Of a DNA stretch of 6,733 nt, positions 1 to 5,241 are shown piece by piece. The number at the start of each line of letters is the position of its first letter. Within the stretch, counting starts at the first letter, position 1. The notes under the pieces were generated by a model that worked only from the letters and a program-made list of their open reading frames with translations, had not been told where the DNA came from and searched no databases. The position numbers and the translations under genes are program-made. The stretch covers positions 1 through 6,733 of the forward strand of contig JAMWDF010000128.1 of assembly GCA_023818865.1 (NCBI GenBank), written 5' to 3'. The DNA is from Candidatus Omnitrophota bacterium (lineage in GTDB: Bacteria > Ratteibacteria > UBA8468 > B48-G9 > DSTR01).

Positions 1-1
1 T

Positions 2-907
2 GTCCGGGGAAAAGAAAAAAGCCTGGGATTGTTTATCTGCGGGGGAAAAGGAAGAACCTCCCGCCAGACACCGGAAGAAATCACCACCTGGGGTGAAAAA
101 CTCAGTTTACCGGAAAATCAGGTGAAATCCTTGGTTTACCATTCCCGAATGGCAGCCAAAGTGGATAATTCTTTAGTGCAGGATGGATTCCAAATTTACC
201 ATCATACCTTTTTCTTTTGTCGCAGTGGCAGCTGGACAGTAGTTCAGCAGGGGATGAATCAGAGCAGCCAACAGGCCAGGCGTTACCATTGGTTTTCCCA
301 AAAGCTGACTGACCTGGTATGCGAACCCCATGCTGGCATCATCAGCGAAAGTAACTGCCATCTCTGTCTGAATCTCACTGCTAAGGAAAGTGAGTCAACG
401 CGGCTGCTCAGTACCCGGTTAGTCCAGAACGGTTTCCTGAGTCTGATGAAGGACATCAAGATTTTGCGGCGGCAGGCTGGAGATGTTTCCCAAATGGTGG
501 CGGTGGCTTCAGAGAATGCTGAGATGGTAGCTCTGGAACTTTTTCCGGTTGAGTTTACTGACCATCCAGTAACCGGAGAAAATTTTCTCCATAACCGATA
601 CCTGGAAAAAATCCTTTGGCAGTTGTGTCAGGCAAGGCCGGACAATTATGAACGGCTGGTAGCTCTTCCTGGAGTTGGTCCCAAAACCGTCCGGGCTTTA
701 AGTCTGGTTTCTGAGGTAATCTATGGCGCTGCTCCCTCTTATGTTGACCCAGCCAGGTATTCATTTGCTCATGGGGGTAAAGACGGTACTCCTTATCCGG
801 TTGACCGGCTCACCTATGACCGAACGATAGAGTTCTTCCGGCAGGTCGTGCGGAGAATGAGAATTTCACCTTGGGAAAAGCGTTCGTTGGAACAGAAACT
901 AAAGTAA
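2..907 (+). CDS. DUF763 family protein, N-terminus cut by window edge
   Basis: I recognise this as a DUF763 protein, a conserved family of unproven function; a DNA-related role has been suspected from its helix-hairpin-helix-like element but is not established. The frame is open from base 2, so a TTG at 29 is not the real start: the residues before it (KEKSLG) continue smoothly into the family segment GLFICGGKGRTS. Counting from that TTG, hallmarks are GGKGRTSRQTPEE (5-17), AAKVDNSLVQDG (42-53), YHH (57-59) and VVQQGMN (71-77). Near the C-terminus come the hairpin-like LPGVGPKT (213-220) and YSFAHGGKDG..YPVDR (244-260). About 301 residues are visible; the family is usually some 370-400 long, so roughly 70-100 residues lie left of the window. 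The gene ends with TAA at 905-907 and is followed by a 121-base gap, so it need not belong to the cupin operon. Family call is firm, function is not. Confidence 0.88.
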   Translation, partial: VRGKEKSLGLFICGGKGRTSRQTPEEITTWGEKLSLPENQVKSLVYHSRMAAKVDNSLVQDGFQIYHHTFFFCRSGSWTVVQQGMNQSSQQARRYHWFSQKLTDLVCEPHAGIISESNCHLCLNLTAKESESTRLLSTRLVQNGFLSLMKDIKILRRQAGDVSQMVAVASENAEMVALELFPVEFTDHPVTGENFLHNRYLEKILWQLCQARPDNYERLVALPGVGPKTVRALSLVSEVIYGAAPSYVDPARYSFAHGGKDGTPYPVDRLTYDRTIEFFRQVVRRMRISPWEKRSLEQKLK

Positions 908-948
908 GTCTGGCCTGACAGAAAATTGAAAAGTGAAAGGATAAAAGA

Positions 949-1032
949 ATGAAAAAAGGAGCAAAGACATGTAGGGCGGAAAATTTACTGAAGGTTCTGT
1001 CATATCAGAAAATTAAACAGGAGGGAAGATGA
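949..1032 (+). CDS. Possible 27-residue leader ORF built on a copy of the cupin N-terminus
   Basis: An ATG at 949 opens a 27-codon frame that ends with TGA at 1030-1032, overlapping the cupin start (1029) in an ATGA arrangement. An AAAGG (936-940) lies 8 bases before the ATG, a usable ribosome binding site. Residues 10-21 (AENLLKVLSYQK, after MKKGAKTCR) repeat residues 8-19 of the cupin, because the frame runs through the first copy of the 38-base repeat. It resembles no family I know. It may be a translated leader that couples translation into the cupin, or simply an accidental frame created by the duplication. The overlap and the ribosome site argue for the first; the tiny length and origin from a repeat argue for the second. 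Confidence 0.25.
   Translation: MKKGAKTCRAENLLKVLSYQKIKQEGR
975..1012 (+). repeat. Direct repeat copy 1: decayed duplicate of the cupin gene's 5' end
   Basis: Thirty-eight bases here are identical to 1049-1086, offset by 74 bases. The similarity extends upstream in broken form: AGGAG (957-961) and ATG (969-971) sit before the copy, as the cupin's own AGGAGG and ATG sit before the second copy. In copy 1, however, the ATG is followed at once by TAG (972-974) and the first codons of the cupin are missing. This looks like a duplicated ribosome site, start codon and N-terminal coding segment in which the upstream copy has decayed. Confidence 0.85.
1019..1024 (+). promoter_or_regulatory. Strong Shine-Dalgarno site of the cupin gene
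   Basis: AGGAGG lies 4 bases before ATG 1029. It selects this start over the decayed upstream ATG at 969, which runs directly into a stop. The spacing is a little short but the match is full. Confidence 0.7.
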
Positions 1033-1358
1033 GCGGAGAACTGTTAGAGGCGGAAAATTTACTGAAGGTTCTGTCATATCAGAAAAAGACAGTAGTCAGC
1101 CGGACCATTCTGGAAAAGAAAACAGGTACGGTCACTGTCTTTGCCTTTGATCGAGGCGAAGGTTTAAGCGAGCATATGTCACCATTTGAGGCACTGGTCG
1201 TGATACTTGAGGGCAAGGCAGAAATTAGCCTCGGGCAGCAATGCTATGTTTTGAAAAAGGGGGATTTCTTGGTCCTCCCAGCCAAGAAGCCACATAAGGT
1301 TGGAGCGGTAGAAAGAATGAAAATGTTGTTAGTGATGGTTCGTTCCCGAGATAAGTGA
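1029..1358 (+). CDS. Small single-domain cupin protein
   Basis: This 109-residue protein is a Cupin_2-type small beta-barrel. Motif 1 reads GEGLSEHMSPFEALVVILEG (43-62), with His49 and Glu54 in the metal-ligand positions; the second His of the usual HxH is Ser51. Motif 2 is KGDFLVLPAKKPHKV (77-91) with Gly78, Pro84 and His89. So three of the four usual ligands can be seen, a pattern I associate with short stand-alone cupins of anaerobes that have the LSEH..PF.A signature. There is no signal peptide or membrane segment, so it is probably cytosolic. It starts the operon; its TGA (1356-1358) overlaps the start of the URO-D-like gene, suggesting translational coupling. Substrate is unknown: such cupins act as sugar, organic acid or metal binders or as small auxiliary enzymes. 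A decayed copy of its 5' end lies just upstream. Confidence 0.87.
   Translation: MSGELLEAENLLKVLSYQKKTVVSRTILEKKTGTVTVFAFDRGEGLSEHMSPFEALVVILEGKAEISLGQQCYVLKKGDFLVLPAKKPHKVGAVERMKMLLVMVRSRDK
1049..1086 (+). repeat. Direct repeat copy 2, inside the cupin reading frame
   Basis: This is the coding copy of the 38-base repeat and covers cupin codons for residues 8-19 (AENLLKVLSYQK). The two copies differ in frame relative to the genome coordinate because 74 is not a multiple of three. The match stops at 1087, where copy 1 goes on to ATTAAACAG and copy 2 to the cupin body. Confidence 0.85.
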
Positions 1359-2410
1359 TGGATAGTCGGGAAAGAGTTTTATATGTTTTAAATCACCGGG
1401 AAGCAGACCGGGTACCATGTGATTTCTGGGCCGTGCCCAAAGTAGCAGAAGAATTGAGACAGCATCTCCAATTGCCTTCATTAGCCGCTCTTCTTGACTA
1501 TCTGAATATTGACTTGCGGTACGTTTTCCCCCGGTATACCGGACCAGCTCTCAGAACTTTTTCTGACGGAAGCAGGGAGGATATCTGGGGAATCAGACGG
1601 GACCCGAAATATAACGAGGTTTCCTATGCCCCACTCAGTCAGGCAGAAAGTGTCAAGGAGATAGAAAAGTTTTCCTGGCCTGATCCGGACTGGTATGACT
1701 ATTCAGGGCTGGTTTCAGCTGTTTCTGATTATCAGCGGTGGGCCGTGGTAGTTTCAGCGGAAAGGACCAACCGACCCAGTGTGCTGCACCAGGGGATTTA
1801 CCTGTGTGGAATGGAAAAACTGATGATTGACCTTGTCCTCCGGCCAGTTCTGGTGGAAGCCATCTTTGAACATGTCAGCCATTTTTACCTGGAAGTGCTC
1901 CGGCGGGTACTGACGAGTGTTTCAGGGCAAGTGGATATGGTGCTGGTTGGAGATGACCTGGGAACCCAGGAATCATTGTTGGCTTCTCCGGAAATATTGA
2001 GCCGTCTGGGGCTGCCATACCTGAAAAAATATTTCTCTCTGGTTCATCGTTTCGGAGTGAAAGTAATGTTTCATTGCTGTGGGGCTATCCGGCCAATGAT
2101 TCCTAATTTGATTGAAGCCGGCGTGGATGTTCTCAACCCGATTCAGGTCCGGGCAGCCGGAATGAACCCGGCTGAATTAAAAAAGGAATTTGGCCGATAT
2201 CTGTGTTTTCATGGTGGGATTGATATTCAACAGACCCTGTCATTTGGCACCCCAGAAGATGTCCGGCGGGAGGTAACCGAACGGATTACTCAATTAGGCA
2301 GCCAGGGAGGATATATTCTTTGTTCCACTCATAATCTCCAGTTATCCACTCCGTTGGAGAATATTCTGGCAATGTATGAGGCCGCCAGATCATTTGTCAT
2401 TCGGAGGTAA
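1358..2410 (+). CDS. URO-D superfamily protein, corrinoid methyltransferase-like (zinc-site type)
   Basis: A 350-residue TIM-barrel protein of the uroporphyrinogen decarboxylase/MtaA-CmuA superfamily. It lacks the RQAGR motif near the N-terminus of true heme-pathway HemE, so I do not call it hemE. Numbering from ATG 1358: the N-terminal RERVLYVLNHREADRVP (4-20) is typical of the family, GDDLGTQE (198-205) forms the acidic barrel motif, FHCCG (238-242) gives His239 and Cys241, and Cys322 lies in ILCSTHN (320-326). His-x-Cys plus a distant Cys matches the zinc site that activates thiols in MtaA/MtbA methyltransferases. HGGIDIQ (285-291) and PLENILAMYEAA (332-343) complete the fold. A GTG at 1355 is an alternative start; both overlap the cupin stop, and ATG 1358 has better spacing to the weak GAG at 1348-1350. 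Likely reactions are methyl transfer to or from a corrinoid or thiol, or a decarboxylation; the substrate cannot be told. It is followed after 3 bases by the acyl-CoA ligase. Confidence 0.85.
   Translation: MDSRERVLYVLNHREADRVPCDFWAVPKVAEELRQHLQLPSLAALLDYLNIDLRYVFPRYTGPALRTFSDGSREDIWGIRRDPKYNEVSYAPLSQAESVKEIEKFSWPDPDWYDYSGLVSAVSDYQRWAVVVSAERTNRPSVLHQGIYLCGMEKLMIDLVLRPVLVEAIFEHVSHFYLEVLRRVLTSVSGQVDMVLVGDDLGTQESLLASPEILSRLGLPYLKKYFSLVHRFGVKVMFHCCGAIRPMIPNLIEAGVDVLNPIQVRAAGMNPAELKKEFGRYLCFHGGIDIQQTLSFGTPEDVRREVTERITQLGSQGGYILCSTHNLQLSTPLENILAMYEAARSFVIRR
2403..2407 (+). promoter_or_regulatory. Shine-Dalgarno site of the acyl-CoA ligase gene
   Basis: GGAGG lies 6 bases before ATG 2414 and overlaps the last codons of the URO-D-like gene, whose TAA is at 2408-2410. 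It fixes the ligase start and makes a separate promoter between the two genes unlikely. Confidence 0.75.
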
Positions 2411-2413
2411 ACC

Positions 2414-3946
2414 ATGGAGAATCTTTGCCAGCTATGTTCTTCCCTTGGTTACTTGCTACTCCGGAGTGCAGAGAAGTTTCCTACAAGAACGGCAGTCATC
2501 TATCAAGGGAAGTCAATTTCCTATGCTTGTTTACAACAGATGGCCAACAGTCTGGCTGCTTTTTTAAAAGAGCAAGGGATTGGTCCGGGTGAGCGGGTCG
2601 GTCTTTCCTGTCCTAATTCCCCGTTGTTTATTGTTGCCTACATGGGAATCTTACAAGTTGGAGCCTCAGTAGTTCCGATAAATCTCCTTCTCAGCCCAGA
2701 AGAGGTAGTCTATATCCTGAATGATGCCGAGGTTAAGGCAGTTATCTACTGGTCAGCCGCTGGGGTAAACATGGCAACATTGAAAGACCGCATTCCCTCA
2801 CTGAACTGTCTTCTGGTGGCTGGGGCCTCTGGCGAAAAAGGTCTTTTTTCCGTGGAAGAGGTTATTGGCCGGCCCTGTCCCCCGGTGAAGATTCCTTCTC
2901 TGAATCAGGTTAAAGATGTAGCGGCGATTCTTTACACCTCCGGTACAACTGGTCAACCAAAGGGAGCAATGCTTACTCACCGCAATCTTCTTTTCAATGT
3001 CAACTCCATTGTTAACACCTTGCCTTTAAGGCAAGAAGACATTTTTGTCGCTGTCTTGCCGCTGTTCCACGCCTTCGGAGCCACTGCCTGTATGCTGGTT
3101 CCTCTGGCTTTAGGAGCGACCATCGTGGCTTTACCTCGTTTTTCGCCAGAAGAGGTGGCCAGGACAATTAAGAATGTAAGAGCGACTGTGTTCATGGGGG
3201 TGCCCTCTATGTACTTTCTTTTGTCCCAAATACCTGGGGAGCAGCGGCCGGACTTTTCTTCTCTACGCTTCTGTATTTCTGGCGGGGCACCTTTACCCAT
3301 TGAGGTCATGGAGAAGTTTGAGAAACAATATGGAGTGCTGATTTATGAAGGGGATGGGCCAACAGAGTGTTCACCGGTGACCGCGGTCAATCCGGTTGGG
3401 GGCAGGAGAAAACCAGGTTCTATTGGGTTACCCATTTCCGGAGTAGAAATGAAGATAGTGGATGAAACAGGGAAAGAGTTACCCGACGGCCAAATTGGCG
3501 AGATTATAGTTAGGGGTGAAAATGTTATGAAAGGATACCTCCACCGGGAGGAAGAAACCAGACAATCATTTTTTGGGGAGTACTTCCGAACAGGTGATCT
3601 GGGCTACCGGGACCAAGACGGATATTTTTTCATAGTGGACCGGAAGAAGGATATGATCATAGTCAACGGCCTGAATGTTTATCCCCGGATGGTAGAAGAA
3701 GTTCTTTACCGGCATCCAGCGGTGGCTGAGGCGGCGGTGGTAGGCCATCCCCATCCGTTACATGGCGAAGTCCCCCGGGCCGTCCTGGTGTTAAAGCCAG
3801 GAATGGTGGTTTCCCGGGCGGAAATTATTCGTTTCTGCCGGCAGTACCTTGGCCGCCATGAGGTTCCAGTGATTGTTGAATTTGTCTCCCAACTGCCAAA
3901 GACACCAACGGGGAAAATTTTGAAGAAAGACCTGAGGAAACACTGA
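2414..3946 (+). CDS. Long-chain-type acyl-CoA ligase (AMP-forming)
   Basis: A full-length 510-residue enzyme of the ANL superfamily. Such enzymes activate a carboxylate with ATP to the acyl-adenylate and then form the CoA thioester. The phosphate-binding A3 loop is YTSGTTGQPKG (174-184), followed by LTH (187-189) and LPLFHAFGA (215-223). The A5 motif is YEGDGPTE (311-318), unusual beside the common YGxTE or EGYGLTE. Then come YFRTGDLG (390-397), the hinge DRKKDMIIVNGLNVYPR (409-425) and the C-terminal PTGKILKKDLR (498-508), whose Lys501 is the expected adenylation lysine. All catalytic elements are present and it should be active. There is no signal peptide. The closest class by motif is FadD-like medium- to long-chain ligases, but sequence motifs do not fix chain length, and an aromatic or branched acid is possible. 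As last gene of the cupin/URO-D operon it may activate the acid made or used by the URO-D-like enzyme (inference). It ends 5 bases from the convergent stop of the second URO-D gene. Confidence 0.93.
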   Translation: MENLCQLCSSLGYLLLRSAEKFPTRTAVIYQGKSISYACLQQMANSLAAFLKEQGIGPGERVGLSCPNSPLFIVAYMGILQVGASVVPINLLLSPEEVVYILNDAEVKAVIYWSAAGVNMATLKDRIPSLNCLLVAGASGEKGLFSVEEVIGRPCPPVKIPSLNQVKDVAAILYTSGTTGQPKGAMLTHRNLLFNVNSIVNTLPLRQEDIFVAVLPLFHAFGATACMLVPLALGATIVALPRFSPEEVARTIKNVRATVFMGVPSMYFLLSQIPGEQRPDFSSLRFCISGGAPLPIEVMEKFEKQYGVLIYEGDGPTECSPVTAVNPVGGRRKPGSIGLPISGVEMKIVDETGKELPDGQIGEIIVRGENVMKGYLHREEETRQSFFGEYFRTGDLGYRDQDGYFFIVDRKKDMIIVNGLNVYPRMVEEVLYRHPAVAEAAVVGHPHPLHGEVPRAVLVLKPGMVVSRAEIIRFCRQYLGRHEVPVIVEFVSQLPKTPTGKILKKDLRKH

Positions 3947-3951
3947 GTTTC

Positions 3952-5157
3952 TTAACCTTTCCAATCGTGGACAGCTTGGTACATCGCCATAATGTTTTCC
4001 GGAGGGACATCCGGCTGAATATTATGCACCTGGGAGAAAACAAAACCACCTTCTGGGGCAAGAACAGAGATACATTCAGTTACATGCTGGCGGACTTCGT
4101 CAGGAGTAGCAAAAGGAAGAATCTTCTGAGTGTCGCATCCCCCGCCCCAGAAAACAAGGTCTTTCCCAAACTTTTTTTTCAGTTTTCTCAGTTCCATGTC
4201 CCGGCAAGAAAACTGGATGGGATTAAGGACCTGAACGCCTATATCAATCAGGTCAGGCAAAATCTGGTAGACAGAACCGTCAGTGTGAAGAAAGAGTTTT
4301 GCTTTAGAATTTTTCCGGATATGCTGGTAGAGCGATTGCTGGTATCGCTTAATTGTCCGGCGATAAAGTGAGGGCGAAAGAAGAGGGCCTTCCTGCATGC
4401 CTAAGTCGTCATTGACATTAATCACCTGGACGTAACAACCCACCGCTTTTTGAAACCGGTCAAACCGCTCGGTATAGATGGAAACAAGATTTTCCAGCAA
4501 ACAATGAGCCAGGGGTGAATCAGTAGCCAGGTCTATCAGAAACTGTTCAAAGCCGCGGAGTAGCTGACCAGCCGCAAAAAGATGGACAGAGAAATTACCC
4601 ATCAAGGCAAAATCAGTTTCTTGATAAAGCCGGCCGGCTCTTTTCCCCATTTCCTCATAGGTTTCATCGGCTAAAGTAAAAAGGTCAAACCTTTCTAGAA
4701 GATGTCTGTTTTTTTCTATATCCCGAACTGTTTTTGCTCCTTGAAGCGGGAAATTAGCCACTTCAAAGTAATGACCATTCGTTGGCCGACGCAATGTTAC
4801 TTGCCCATTTTCGTCAAGGATGACTTCTGAACCATCCGGCTGAAGATAAGGCTGCCAGCGGGAAGGCACCTGACAAATACTCCCGTCCGGTAAAAAGGCT
4901 TTTTTCCAGTGGAGAGATTGAGGGAAGATCGGTAACACGCAAGCCCCGATTCTTTCCAAAACTGGGATTTCTACCATAGCTAGTTGCTGAGATGGTTCCC
5001 AGACTAACACTGGCGTTTCAATTAGTCCTAAGTATTGCTTGAGCTTTCGGTAAGCGATACCTGTGATACCCGTGGAGTCCATCCCGCCTAAGTCAATCGG
5101 GATTCTGTCTGGCGTTAAATGTTCCAGGGCCGCTATAATTCTCTCTCGCCGGGTCAT
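3952..5157 (-). CDS. Second URO-D superfamily protein, HxDG type without zinc cysteines
   Basis: A 401-residue URO-D-fold protein when started at ATG 5157, which opens with the family-typical MTRRERIIAALEHLTPDRIP and has GGAAAG (on the minus strand) about 6 bases upstream. A TTG at 5220 would add 21 unrelated residues and lies inside the proposed promoter, so I reject it. Motifs: NDDLGMQE (249-256), LHTDG (290-294) with His291 and Asp293, VLNPIQ (310-315), GGGCDTQ (338-344), FSQVHN (374-379) and PPENIMAMYQA (385-395). It shares VLNPIQ, the (F/G)xTP(E/D)(D/E)VR segment and PxENIxAMY with the URO-D-like protein at 1358-2410. The zinc His-x-Cys..Cys of that protein is here His-x-Asp..Ser, so it should not bind zinc in the same manner. 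This HxDG form is a recognisable branch of anaerobe URO-D-like proteins of mostly unknown substrate. It also has about 50 more residues, mainly in the N-terminal half. Not hemE: no RQAGR motif. Confidence 0.86.
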   Translation of the reverse strand: MTRRERIIAALEHLTPDRIPIDLGGMDSTGITGIAYRKLKQYLGLIETPVLVWEPSQQLAMVEIPVLERIGACVLPIFPQSLHWKKAFLPDGSICQVPSRWQPYLQPDGSEVILDENGQVTLRRPTNGHYFEVANFPLQGAKTVRDIEKNRHLLERFDLFTLADETYEEMGKRAGRLYQETDFALMGNFSVHLFAAGQLLRGFEQFLIDLATDSPLAHCLLENLVSIYTERFDRFQKAVGCYVQVINVNDDLGMQEGPLLSPSLYRRTIKRYQQSLYQHIRKNSKAKLFLHTDGSVYQILPDLIDIGVQVLNPIQFSCRDMELRKLKKKFGKDLVFWGGGCDTQKILPFATPDEVRQHVTECISVLAPEGGFVFSQVHNIQPDVPPENIMAMYQAVHDWKG

Positions 5158-5202
5158 AGTGGTCTTTCCGGAGCCAGAGGCATGGGCTAACCTGCGATAC
5201 CT

Positions 5203-5235
5203 AATTTTACTTTGCTTCAAAGAGGACGTAAAATT
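5203..5235. promoter_or_regulatory. Putative face-to-face divergent promoters on an inverted repeat
   Basis: AATTTTAC (5203-5210) and GTAAAATT (5228-5235) form a perfect 8-base inverted repeat with a 17-base spacer. Read rightward, TTTACT (5206-5211) and TAAAAT (5229-5234) are 17 bases apart, matching 4/6 and 5/6 of the sigma-70 boxes. Read leftward, TTTACG (5232-5227) and TAAAAT (5209-5204) are again 17 apart. So one symmetric element could drive both the minus-strand URO-D gene (leader of about 40 bases to ATG 5157) and the sensor gene. The two promoters would exclude each other. It could also be a regulator's operator. Confidence 0.5.
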
Positions 5236-5241
5236 TAACTT

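Noticed and set aside
908..948. Possible promoter CTGACA (915-920) with GATAAA (940-945) before the cupin operon
   Set aside because: The spacer would be 19 bases and the -10 is a poor match; the operon probably has a promoter here or upstream but I cannot place it.
957..1086. CRISPR or phase-variation repeat array
   Set aside because: There are only two copies, one lies within a coding frame, and there is no regular spacer series or short tandem unit.
1358..2410. Heme-pathway uroporphyrinogen decarboxylase (hemE) for either URO-D gene
   Set aside because: Both lack the RQAGR motif near the N-terminus, and their motifs and context fit the methyltransferase-like branches; no other heme genes are present.
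3935..3953. Small hairpin (AGGAAAC / GTTTCTT, 5-base loop) across the two convergent stop codons
   Set aside because: The stem is only 7 pairs with one G-T, A/T-rich, and no T-run follows on either strand, so I do not call it a terminator.
3967..4371. 134-codon plus-strand open frame antisense to the second URO-D gene
   Set aside because: It has no recognisable domain and lies wholly opposite a gene with clear family motifs; other open frames of 60-110 codons opposite the ligase and the sensor were dismissed for the same reason.
5158..5220. Longer start (TTG 5220) for the minus-strand URO-D gene
   Set aside because: The added 21 residues look unlike the family, the TTG lies within the proposed promoter spacer, and ATG 5157 begins with the typical URO-D-like N-terminus.
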